From Pseudomonas libanensis (GTDB taxonomy: Bacteria > Pseudomonadota > Gammaproteobacteria > Pseudomonadales > Pseudomonadaceae): 64,000 bases of DNA. The stretch spans positions 62,001 through 126,000 of the forward strand of contig NZ_JYLH01000004.1 in the NCBI RefSeq assembly GCF_001439685.1, written 5' to 3'. Position 1 is the stretch's first letter, and every line of letters starts with the position of its first letter. The position numbers were made by a program, and so were the translations under genes. Below the pieces are notes generated by a model, which did no database searches, was not told the DNA's origin, and worked only from the letters and a program-made list of their open reading frames with translations. Shown piece after piece: positions 16,921-25,817 of the stretch.

Positions 16921-18900
16921 ATGAACCCCATCTCCCACGCCCAGCTTGACTGGGACGACCAAGGTCGCCCGCATTCGCGGATGTTCGACGATGTGTATTT
17001 CTCCGACCAGTCAGGCCTTGCCGAAACCCGCTATGTGTTTCTTGAACAGAACCGCTTGCAGGAGCGCTTTGCCGCGCTGGGCGAAGGTGGGCGGCTGGTG
17101 ATCGGCGAAACCGGCTTTGGCACGGGCTTGAATTTTCTCTGCGCCTGGCAGTTGTTCGAACAACAAGCTCCGGCCGGTGCGAGGCTGCATTTTGTCAGCG
17201 TGGAAAAATACCCACTGAGCCACGCCGACCTGCAACGCGCCCTCACCCTCTGGCCTGAGCTTGCGCCTTTGGCCGAGCAACTGCTGGCCCAGTACATCGC
17301 CATTCATCAGGGTTTCCAACGCCTGGTGCTGGGTAACGGCCGCGTGATCCTGACCCTGTTGATCGGCGATGCGCTTGAGCAACTGCCGCAGCTGGATGCA
17401 CAGGTCGATGCATGGTTTCTCGATGGCTTTGCCCCGGCGAAAAACCCCGATATGTGGACCGCCGAGCTGTTCGCCGAACTGGCGCGCCTGGCGGCCCCGG
17501 GCTCGAGCATCAGCACCTTCACCAGCACCGGTTGGGTAAGGCGGTTGATCAATGCCGCCGGGTTCAAGATGAAACGCACGCCGGGCATCGGGCACAAATG
17601 GGAGATCCTGCGCGGGGAGTTTCTCGGCTGGCCGGCGCAGACACCGGCACCCGCCATCGCCAAGCCGTGGTTCGCTCGCCCGCGGCGATCGGCGGGGGAG
17701 CGCAAGGCCCTGGTGGTCGGCGGGGGCCTCGCCGGTTGCGCCACGGCCGCCAGCCTCGCGGCGCGGGGTTGGCAGGTCAGCCTGCTGGAGCGCCATGCCG
17801 GCCTGGCCCAGGAGGCTTCGGGAAACCCCCAGGGCGTGCTGTACCTCAAACTGTCGGCCCATGGCACGGCCCTGTCGCAGCTGATCGTCGCCGGGTTCGG
17901 CTACACCCGTCGCGTGCTGGAACATCTGCATCGCGGGGTGGACTGGGACGGCTGCGGCGTGCTGCAACTGGCATTCGACGCCAAAGAGGCCCAACGCCAG
18001 GCGCAGCTGAGCGCGGCCTTTGCCCCGCACTTGCTGCACCTGCTGGACCGCGAGCAGGCCCAGGCCCGCGCGGGCATTGCACTGGAACACGGCGGGCTGT
18101 TTTTCCCCGAAGGCGGTTGGGTGCACCCGCCTGCCCTGTGCGAATGGCAGGCGCGTCGAGCCGGGGTCACGGTACTGCCCCATCACGCTGTGCTGGATCT
18201 GCGCAAAATCGGTGACCAGTGGCAAGCCTGGGACGGCGAGCGCCTGCTGGCCAGTGCGCCCGTGGTGATCCTGGCCGGCGCCGCCGAGGTGCAGCGTTTC
18301 GCCGAGCTGCCGCTCAAGCGCATCCGCGGGCAGATCACATGCCTGCCACACACCGTCCGGAGCCAGGCCCTGGCGACGGTGGTGTGCGCCGAAGGTTATG
18401 TCGCCCCGCCCCGCCTGGGCGAACACACCCTGGGCGCCAGCTTCGACTTCAACAGCGATGACCTCACGCCCACGGCCGCCGAACACGCCGGCAACCTGGC
18501 CTTGCTCAAGGGTATCTCCGGGGACCTGGCCGAGCGCCTGCACGCCGATAGCCTGGCCCCCGCAACCCTTAAAGGCCGCGCCGCTTTTCGCTGCACCAGC
18601 CCGGACTACCTGCCAATCGTCGGGCCGCTGGCGGACAACGCCGCCTTTGCCCAGGCCTATGACGCACTGCGCAAGGATGCGCGCAGCGTGCCGGACACAC
18701 CGTGCCCCTGGCTGGAAGGTATGTACGTCAACAGCGGCCACGGTTCTCGTGGCCTGATCACCGCACCGCTGTGCGCAGAATTGCTTGCGGCCTGGCTGGA
18801 CGATGAACCCTTGCCGGTGCCGCGCAGCGTGGCCGAAGCTTGCCACCCCAGCCGCTTTGCCGTGCGCGGGCTGGTGCGCAGCAATGCCGGCAAGACCTAA
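16921..18900 (+). CDS. mnmC: bifunctional tRNA mnm5s2U34 enzyme MnmC
   Basis: A 659-residue fusion that finishes 5-methylaminomethyl-2-thiouridine at tRNA wobble position 34. The N-terminal SAM methyltransferase (about residues 1-240, 'GETGFGTGLNFLCAWQLFEQ', 'DAWFLDGFAPAKNPDMW') methylates nm5s2U. The C-terminal FAD oxidase (from about 261, 'ALVVGGGLAGCATAASLAAR') removes the carboxymethyl group of cmnm5s2U. 'NSGHGSRGLITAPL' near the end is the DAO-family FAD contact. It starts 141 bp from the divergent pap gene. Its stop overlaps the stop of the convergent NEL gene. Confidence 0.96.
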   Translation: MNPISHAQLDWDDQGRPHSRMFDDVYFSDQSGLAETRYVFLEQNRLQERFAALGEGGRLVIGETGFGTGLNFLCAWQLFEQQAPAGARLHFVSVEKYPLSHADLQRALTLWPELAPLAEQLLAQYIAIHQGFQRLVLGNGRVILTLLIGDALEQLPQLDAQVDAWFLDGFAPAKNPDMWTAELFAELARLAAPGSSISTFTSTGWVRRLINAAGFKMKRTPGIGHKWEILRGEFLGWPAQTPAPAIAKPWFARPRRSAGERKALVVGGGLAGCATAASLAARGWQVSLLERHAGLAQEASGNPQGVLYLKLSAHGTALSQLIVAGFGYTRRVLEHLHRGVDWDGCGVLQLAFDAKEAQRQAQLSAAFAPHLLHLLDREQAQARAGIALEHGGLFFPEGGWVHPPALCEWQARRAGVTVLPHHAVLDLRKIGDQWQAWDGERLLASAPVVILAGAAEVQRFAELPLKRIRGQITCLPHTVRSQALATVVCAEGYVAPPRLGEHTLGASFDFNSDDLTPTAAEHAGNLALLKGISGDLAERLHADSLAPATLKGRAAFRCTSPDYLPIVGPLADNAAFAQAYDALRKDARSVPDTPCPWLEGMYVNSGHGSRGLITAPLCAELLAAWLDDEPLPVPRSVAEACHPSRFAVRGLVRSNAGKT

Positions 18901-21900
18901 GGCATGGAGCAGATGTTCAGGTCGACCTGCTTCATGGCCTCCAGGGTCAAGCGTTCCAGCTCGACCCTTTCAGCTGCCCTCTGCTCCTGCTGAATGATAC
19001 CGGACTGCTCGAAGTGGCTTTTATCGTCCAGCGCCGGGCCTTGCATCAAGGCCTCCATGCGCTGGTGGTACGGCTCGATCAATGCCTCGAAATGCGCCTT
19101 GTGCGCACTTTTGAGGTAGTTCTCCCAGAAGGGTAACTCCACCAGGTAATCCAGCAACTGCGGTGAAAGCTCGGCGGTATTGACCATCGCCTCAGCTTCA
19201 TTCAAGTCTTGTGCGGTGACCTTGCTTTCTTCATTAAAAATCATGTGTCTGGGTTGCCCCAGCAGCTTCAAGCGTTCAGCCAGGCCGATTCGAAATGCCA
19301 GCCCCACCTCCAATTCATCAGCCTCGGGGTGGTCGACCTTGAAAGCGCGCGCCAGCCGCTCCAGTTGTTTGAGGCGAAACAGCATGCGGGCCAGGTTCAA
19401 CAGCTCGGCGGGAGTCAATGTGCCGTCCGTTGCATGCAACTGCGCCTGGCGGATGTGCACCAGCACCTCCATATCGCTGAACAGGTCAGCAGTGACGTCC
19501 TCGCAATTGCGACGCTCACCGGCGCGCTCGAAGATATCGTCACGCAACGAGGTGTCTGCTCCGATAGCGTCAAGCACGCGCCAGACGCGGTCATTCAGAT
19601 CCTGGCGCACAAGGGCGCTATCGGCGGTACCGGCGAGTTCGGCCAACAACGTGAATAAGCCATCGGAGCGTGGTTCATTCTTGAGCCCGAGCCAGATACG
19701 CTCCTTCTCGCTGAAGCGACCCTCCCGGCTATCCGGCAGCCAGAACTCGCGAGCATTCTGTTCAGTCAAGCGCACGCTCTGGTCATCCAGGTAACCCATG
19801 CCGATGCCATGAGCATCGCGATATTCCTTCAGCCGCTTCACGCTGGTGTCTCCCAGCGGGTTGCCGCTCAAGTTGACGACCCGGGCGTAGCTCCTCGGCG
19901 CCTCGAACAACCATTCGGGCAACACTTTGATATCGTTATCGCTCACATCAAGGCTTTCCAGAAAAGGCAGGCGTGAAACACCCTTGGGGAATTCCTTGAG
20001 CCGGCAATTGCGCAAACGCAATTCGGTCAGTACGCGCAGTTGGCTGAAGTCGGGCGAGTCAACCAATGCGTTGTTGTTCAACGTCAGCATTTGCAGGCTG
20101 CGCATTCCCGCAAGCTTGGCGCGTGAATAGTCATCCAGTTTCAGCGCATTGTCGGTCATGCGCAGGTATTCCAATTGGGGCATCAGCGACAGCACCTCAG
20201 GCAACCGCGTGATCTTGTTATAGGACAGATCGAGGGATTTCAGTTGTTTGAAATGTTTGAGGAAGTAGGCGACGCGGTCATCCAGTTCGAGGTTTTCCAA
20301 GGACAGCGAGCGTATATGGGGGAACTCGACAGGCCCCGGCAGCGTTGGCAGGGGTTCGTGCAGCATGCCATCGAGCGACAACCCCGGAACCTCCCTCTTC
20401 AAGTAGTCCTTCAGCTTGCTCATGTATTGCCAACCGTGTTCGATGGCCCTGGCCACCTGTTTTCGGCTCATGCGAAAATCCCAGCGTTCGGCCGCTGACA
20501 GGGTGGGCGGTGCCGGCGCCTTGCGCCAGGTTTTCAAGGCGCCATGCAGTGCGTTCAGTTGTTGCTGCAAGGCTTCGACCGCTTTGGCGCGACTGAGGTG
20601 ATCCTCGCCCAACCTCTCCAGCAGGGTGGCGAGTTGGGTATCGTCGAGCAATGGGTAGAGCTTGCGCATCTTGCGCATCAGTCTTGAATCCGCCGACGGC
20701 GGCGCGGGCGGCGCCGCCTGGATGCACGGCACGACCCGGTCCTCCTCGACAGGGGCCAACTCGCCACGCATATACGCTGCGATGCGCCGCTGCAAACTCT
20801 GGGAGTTGACGCGCAGGCGGCCGTACAACCTTTGCGACGAAAAGTCACTTATCAGGTCCTGACTGGCTCGGTATGGCTGGGGCAAAGCATCCAGCAGCGC
20901 CTGGTAAAAACCGAACGTGCCTTGCGCACGGTCCGCCAGGGAGCGCCCCTGCGCGTCGAAGGCCTCAAACCCTTCGCGGGTCTCGACCACGACGCGTTGC
21001 ATGGCCGCCTGCGGATCGCCTATATCGGCGAGCACCACACCGTCCAGGCTGTGTTGGCGCAGTTGCAGACGTAAGTCCTGCGGCCAACCCGGCAGATGCT
21101 GCAGCACGCCCATGGCGATGCGGCGGGTCGACGCCATCGTCTGCTCGGGCAGATACAGGCCGGTCAGCGCGCGGTCTCGTTCCATGAGCCTCAACGCCTT
21201 GCGCGCCTGTTCGGCAACGGGCAGCGGTACCCGTCCGGTGTTGCGCAGTTGGCTGCGTCGGGCAGCCGGGGTTTCGATCAGCAGTTGCCAACCCGCACGA
21301 TTGGAGAGCCCGGGCTCGAGGCCTTTGAGCGCTTGCAGGCGGTTATCGGTCGCGCCTTCCTGGTCGAGAAAGAGTTTTTGCGTGAGTGGCTGATAGTGCT
21401 GCTTGAGGGTGGCGAGCAATCGGCGCTCCAGCACGGGCTTGGCCTTATCGCGCGCGACCGCTTCGCCCAGCAGCGTAGTGCGCTCCTCATCATTCAGGGC
21501 TTCGAGCAGGGTCTGCATGACCCGGCCTGCGCGCAGTTCACGCCGAGGCATATGAATACTCAGGTCTTCATAGTCGAAGGGAGCGACATCCGGGTAGCTT
21601 GCCAACACGTCTCCTGCATCATCCAGCACCTCGAAAAATCGACCTGCGGGCCACCCCGACATCATCGGCAGCGCCAGCAATTGCATACGGGCGGTGTCGG
21701 CGGCAGGCGATTCTCCACGCTCCAACTGACGCACCAGGCCGTTGAGTTTGTGATGTTGCTTGAAACGCACGACGCAGTCCTGGAAGCGCTGGGGCAGCAG
21801 CTCGTTCTCCATCGCCAGGCTGCGGGCCTGTGAGGTCGTCATGTCGGTGATAGCAGCGATCGCCGCCGTGTCTTCGTGGCTCATTTGCTCCAGGCCGGGA

Positions 21901-23735
21901 TCGATCCGGGTGAGGATGTAACGCAGGTCATGCCATTGTTCGGGATGCTCGAACACATGCTGCCACCCCCCGCGACCGTTATGGATCAGCGGCGGTCGGT
22001 AAGCGTTTGCACGCAGCGGATGGTTGATGCGCCATTGGCCCAGTGCAGCATCGAACCCGATCGAATAAACCGCATCATCGATCTTGATCCACGACTTGCC
22101 TTGGGCCTGGAGTACGTTTCTGCCGTTGGCGGCCCAGAGCGCATCGTCGCCCAAGTGCTGGCGGTAAGGGGCCAGTCGCGGTCGCCAGAGCCCCGGTCGC
22201 TGGTCGCTGCGGGTGATGGCCTCGACCTGATCGAAAAATCCGCTGGAGGTTGCGCCAGCCTTGAAGCCCGCGATTACTCGTTTGCCGCCTTCGAACGCCA
22301 ACATGGCCGCCACGTTTTCGCCAATATGGATCAGGTGCTTCAAGGCCTCGGTATTATCGTCATGCAACCAATCCTCGACCCCGTCGAACACCTCGCCCAG
22401 CAACTCGCCGATGGCCACGCCCAGCATCAGTTGACCCACGACTGGCACAACGAACGCGGCGGCATTGAGCATGTCCATGCCCAATTCCAGGTAGAACTTC
22501 CAGCGCTGCTCGTCAGCCTCTGCGTCAGCCTGTGCCGTCGGTACCGCCAGGGCCTGCGCATCGCGCTGAAGCTTGCCGGTACAGGCATTGAAAAAGAACC
22601 CGGTAAACCCGGTGGTGACCAGAGTGGGCTCCATTGGCCCCAGCTGCTTGTCCTCATCGAAACGCCGGAAAAAATCCAAGCGGTCGTATTCGTCCAGATA
22701 GACCTCGAAAAAAGTTCGGTAAGTCGGCTCTTGCAGCCTGGCGGTCAGGTATTGCTTGAAATCATCCAGGGATTTGTATTCATACCAGGGCCGGTTCGGT
22801 TCGTTAGGCATGTAGATCAGCAAAGACCCGCCTTCGAGATTGTCAGGGTCAGGCCCTTCGTCGCACACCACCAACACGCTCCACAGGCATGCGCCATCGA
22901 TCTTCAGGCCTTGCCAGATCAAGGGTTTTTCCTCAGGCGCCAACGTAACCCGTTCAGTCGCGGGGCGATCCGCCTCGATCAACTTGAGCAGGCGCTCGCC
23001 CGCCGAGTCGCTCAGGTGCTGATTGGCGCATGCGATATGCAGGCTCACCTGCATGTCATAACGTTTGGCAAACCCGATCTGAACGGCTGGGCGGTTTATT
23101 CTGACACCGTCGTCGTTGGTCAGGTCCGGGGGGAACGCCAGCGCAAATACGTCTCTGAGATGTTCCTGATAGGCCAAGCCGAGGTCCAGTTCGCGACAAT
23201 ACTGAACGAACTGCTCAGCCGTCAGGCCTGGCACCGGCTGTCCTGTTGCGGCAGAGCGAACCACACTCGCGGCCAACTGGGCACCGCCGCGTGCACGGTC
23301 GACGTCGAAGTTCTGCATGGCCGCCTGCACCAGGCTTTGCTTGTCCCAGGTGAAGGTTTCAATCAGGTCACCGCCTAAATCAGCACCGACGCCGCTCAAG
23401 GTGCGTCGGCGCAACTCCAGTTGGTCCCGCTCAACATCGACGTCCTCCACCCCCTTGCTGAGTAAAAAGGTATAGAGCCGTTCGATGCAGAACTCATCCA
23501 GTGGCCGCACGCTGTCCAGCAACGCCTTGAGCGAGCGACGTGGCAGCTCACCGTACTCATGCGCTTGCTTGAGTGCCGCCCGCCTTTGCGGCGCGGCCCT
23601 TACCCACCACGGCGGCAAGGTTTTGTACAAGACCCGGGCTTTATCCAGGTCACCGGTGCCCTCCAGCAACACCGCCAGCAGTTCATCTTCCGTGACAACA
23701 TCGGTGAATTCACTTAAATCGTTTTTTTGCGTCAT
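18897..23735 (-). CDS. giant LRR protein with NEL-type E3 ubiquitin ligase domain (putative effector)
   Basis: A 1612-residue protein. The long N-terminal part (about 1-1130) resembles the large toxin-like region found in Pseudomonas LRR-NEL proteins, with a hydrophobic stretch near residues 425-455 (AAAFVVPVVGQLMLGVAIGE). Leucine-rich repeats occupy about 1140-1295 ('LKSLDLSYNKITRLPEVL', 'FLESLDVSDNDIKVLPEWL'). The end (about 1300-1612) matches the NEL domain of IpaH/SspH/SlrP ligases, including the catalytic Cys1411 in NCED followed by LFSDMEVLVHIRQAQ. In the family this Cys accepts ubiquitin from host E2 enzymes. There is no signal peptide and no visible secretion gene nearby. Host targeting is inferred. 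Confidence 0.85.
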   Translation of the reverse strand: MTQKNDLSEFTDVVTEDELLAVLLEGTGDLDKARVLYKTLPPWWVRAAPQRRAALKQAHEYGELPRRSLKALLDSVRPLDEFCIERLYTFLLSKGVEDVDVERDQLELRRRTLSGVGADLGGDLIETFTWDKQSLVQAAMQNFDVDRARGGAQLAASVVRSAATGQPVPGLTAEQFVQYCRELDLGLAYQEHLRDVFALAFPPDLTNDDGVRINRPAVQIGFAKRYDMQVSLHIACANQHLSDSAGERLLKLIEADRPATERVTLAPEEKPLIWQGLKIDGACLWSVLVVCDEGPDPDNLEGGSLLIYMPNEPNRPWYEYKSLDDFKQYLTARLQEPTYRTFFEVYLDEYDRLDFFRRFDEDKQLGPMEPTLVTTGFTGFFFNACTGKLQRDAQALAVPTAQADAEADEQRWKFYLELGMDMLNAAAFVVPVVGQLMLGVAIGELLGEVFDGVEDWLHDDNTEALKHLIHIGENVAAMLAFEGGKRVIAGFKAGATSSGFFDQVEAITRSDQRPGLWRPRLAPYRQHLGDDALWAANGRNVLQAQGKSWIKIDDAVYSIGFDAALGQWRINHPLRANAYRPPLIHNGRGGWQHVFEHPEQWHDLRYILTRIDPGLEQMSHEDTAAIAAITDMTTSQARSLAMENELLPQRFQDCVVRFKQHHKLNGLVRQLERGESPAADTARMQLLALPMMSGWPAGRFFEVLDDAGDVLASYPDVAPFDYEDLSIHMPRRELRAGRVMQTLLEALNDEERTTLLGEAVARDKAKPVLERRLLATLKQHYQPLTQKLFLDQEGATDNRLQALKGLEPGLSNRAGWQLLIETPAARRSQLRNTGRVPLPVAEQARKALRLMERDRALTGLYLPEQTMASTRRIAMGVLQHLPGWPQDLRLQLRQHSLDGVVLADIGDPQAAMQRVVVETREGFEAFDAQGRSLADRAQGTFGFYQALLDALPQPYRASQDLISDFSSQRLYGRLRVNSQSLQRRIAAYMRGELAPVEEDRVVPCIQAAPPAPPSADSRLMRKMRKLYPLLDDTQLATLLERLGEDHLSRAKAVEALQQQLNALHGALKTWRKAPAPPTLSAAERWDFRMSRKQVARAIEHGWQYMSKLKDYLKREVPGLSLDGMLHEPLPTLPGPVEFPHIRSLSLENLELDDRVAYFLKHFKQLKSLDLSYNKITRLPEVLSLMPQLEYLRMTDNALKLDDYSRAKLAGMRSLQMLTLNNNALVDSPDFSQLRVLTELRLRNCRLKEFPKGVSRLPFLESLDVSDNDIKVLPEWLFEAPRSYARVVNLSGNPLGDTSVKRLKEYRDAHGIGMGYLDDQSVRLTEQNAREFWLPDSREGRFSEKERIWLGLKNEPRSDGLFTLLAELAGTADSALVRQDLNDRVWRVLDAIGADTSLRDDIFERAGERRNCEDVTADLFSDMEVLVHIRQAQLHATDGTLTPAELLNLARMLFRLKQLERLARAFKVDHPEADELEVGLAFRIGLAERLKLLGQPRHMIFNEESKVTAQDLNEAEAMVNTAELSPQLLDYLVELPFWENYLKSAHKAHFEALIEPYHQRMEALMQGPALDDKSHFEQSGIIQQEQRAAERVELERLTLEAMKQVDLNICSMP

Positions 23736-24041
23736 GGTCAGCGTTCCTGTTCGCTGCGGGTAATCGACAACCCTAAGCGCCAGGGCGGAAAAAATGCATT
23801 CGAATAGCGCAACGATTCGCCGGGGAATTGAGCATTAATTTGCTTGAATCCTGACGTTATATAACGCCCTTTGCGCCCAGGCCGCGCCGCGCCTGGGGGA
23901 GGCCGGGCGGCATCAAGGCCATCTGCCTTATAACGGATTGTTCTAAAACTCCCACAAATGCCCCGTGTCAGTTTCTGGGTACGCGCCCATTCGGGCGTAT
24001 TGAGTGTTGACCTCCCCAACGGAAAAACCGGTAAGGAATTT
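23736..24041. promoter_or_regulatory. divergent intergenic region between NEL gene and NAGGN operon
   Basis: This 306-bp region should hold promoters for both genes. It includes a perfect 12-bp palindrome CGTTATATAACG (23855-23866) and a GC-rich hairpin (CCCAGGC/GCCTGGG around 23876-23897). No consensus promoter was identified with certainty. Confidence 0.45.
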
Positions 24042-25814
24042 ATGTGTGGACTAGCTGGCGAGTTACGCTTTGATCATCAACCTGCCGACCTGGCAGCGGT
24101 AGAACGCATCACCCATCACCTCGCTCCCCGAGGCCCCGACGCCTGGGGTTTTCACGCCCAAGGGCCGATTGCCCTGGGCCATCGCCGGCTGAAGATCATG
24201 GACTTGTCGGACGGCTCCGCCCAACCCATGGTCGACGCCCAACTGGGAATGTCCCTGGCTTTCAATGGCGCGATCTACAACTTCCCTGAATTGCGCCAGG
24301 AGCTGGAAGCGCTCGGTTACGCCTTCTACTCCGGCGGCGACACCGAAGTGTTGCTCAAGGGCTACCACGCCTGGGGCGAAGCGCTTCTGCCAAAGCTCAA
24401 CGGCATGTTCGCGTTCGCCATCTGGGAGCGCGATGCCCAGCGGTTGTTCATCGCCCGCGACCGTCTCGGCGTAAAGCCTTTGTACCTGTCGCGCACCGGC
24501 CAGCGCCTGCGCTTTGCCTCGGCCTTGCCGGCCCTGCTCAAGGGCGGCGATATCAACCCGATCCTCGATCCGGTGGCCCTCAATCACTACCTGAATTTCC
24601 ATGCCGTGGTGCCAGCACCGCGCACGTTGTTAGCGGGCATTGAAAAACTGCCGCCGGCGAGCTGGATGCGTATCGACGCCAGCGGCAAGACCGAGCAGAA
24701 AACCTGGTGGACTCTGCCCTACGGCCCCCATGAGGACGAAAAACACCTGACCCTGGAAGACTGGACCGACCGCGTGCTCGACAGCACCCGCGAAGCCGTC
24801 GCGATCCGCCAACGCGCGGCCGTCGATGTCGGCGTGCTGCTCTCCGGTGGTGTCGATTCGAGCATGCTCGTCGGCCTGCTGCGCGAAGTGGGCGTCGACG
24901 ATTTGTCGACCTTCTCCATCGGCTTTGAAGACGCCGGCGGCGAGCGCGGCGACGAGTTCCAGTATTCGGACCTGATCGCCAAGCATTACGGCACCCGTCA
25001 CCACCAGTTGCGCATCGCCGAAAGCGAAATCATCGAGCAATTGCCGGCGGCGTTCCGCGCCATGAGCGAGCCGATGGTCAGCCATGACTGCATCGCCTTC
25101 TACCTGCTGTCGCGGGAAGTGGCCAAGCATTGCAAGGTGGTGCAGAGCGGCCAGGGCGCCGACGAGTTGTTCGCCGGTTACCACTGGTACCCGCAGGTGG
25201 ACGGCGCCAGCGATCCCTATTCGGCTTACCGCGACGCGTTTTTCGACCGCAGCTACGAGGACTACGCCGCCACCGTCGCGCCGAAATGGTTGACCGCCAA
25301 CGACGCCGCCGGCGACTTTGTGCGCGAACATTTTGCCATGCCGGGCGCCGACGCCGCCGTGGACAAGGCCCTGCGCCTGGACAGCACGGTGATGCTGGTG
25401 GACGACCCGGTCAAACGCGTCGACAACATGACCATGGCCTGGGGCCTGGAAGCGCGTACGCCGTTTCTCGACTACCGCCTGGTGGAGCTGTCGGCCCGCG
25501 TGCCGGGTAAGTTCAAGTTGCCCGATGGCGGCAAGCAGGTGCTCAAGGAGGCCGCGCGCCGGGTGATCCCCAGCGAAGTGATCGACCGCAAGAAAGGTTA
25601 CTTCCCGGTGCCGGGCCTCAAGCATTTGCAAGGCGACACCCTGAACTGGGTGCGCGAGTTGCTGCTGGACCCGAGCCAGGACCGTGGCCTGTTCAACCCC
25701 GCCATGCTCGACCGCCTGCTGACGGACCCACAAGGCCAACTGACCCCGTTGCGCGGCTCCAAGCTGTGGCAACTGGCGGCGCTGAACCTGTGGCTCAGCG
25801 AACAAGGAATCTGA
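24042..25814 (+). CDS. asnO: N-acetylglutaminylglutamine amidotransferase (NAGGN pathway)
   Basis: A 590-residue class II amidotransferase related to asparagine synthetase B. Met removal exposes the nucleophile Cys2 (MCGLAGELRF) of the glutaminase domain (to about residue 195). The synthetase domain has the PP-loop LLSGGVDSSMLV near 267 and 'YHWYPQVDG'. In this family it amidates N-acetylglutaminylglutamine to the osmolyte NAGGN. The next gene is the matching synthetase, which separates it from ordinary asparagine synthetase. The start at 24042 follows AAGGAATTT and preserves Cys2, whereas upstream in-frame starts would bury it. Confidence 0.92.
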   Translation: MCGLAGELRFDHQPADLAAVERITHHLAPRGPDAWGFHAQGPIALGHRRLKIMDLSDGSAQPMVDAQLGMSLAFNGAIYNFPELRQELEALGYAFYSGGDTEVLLKGYHAWGEALLPKLNGMFAFAIWERDAQRLFIARDRLGVKPLYLSRTGQRLRFASALPALLKGGDINPILDPVALNHYLNFHAVVPAPRTLLAGIEKLPPASWMRIDASGKTEQKTWWTLPYGPHEDEKHLTLEDWTDRVLDSTREAVAIRQRAAVDVGVLLSGGVDSSMLVGLLREVGVDDLSTFSIGFEDAGGERGDEFQYSDLIAKHYGTRHHQLRIAESEIIEQLPAAFRAMSEPMVSHDCIAFYLLSREVAKHCKVVQSGQGADELFAGYHWYPQVDGASDPYSAYRDAFFDRSYEDYAATVAPKWLTANDAAGDFVREHFAMPGADAAVDKALRLDSTVMLVDDPVKRVDNMTMAWGLEARTPFLDYRLVELSARVPGKFKLPDGGKQVLKEAARRVIPSEVIDRKKGYFPVPGLKHLQGDTLNWVRELLLDPSQDRGLFNPAMLDRLLTDPQGQLTPLRGSKLWQLAALNLWLSEQGI

Positions 25815-25817
25815 TCG

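Noticed and set aside
17011..18846. 611-codon antisense frame within mnmC
   Set aside because: It lies fully inside mnmC, whose both enzyme domains are intact. No family features.
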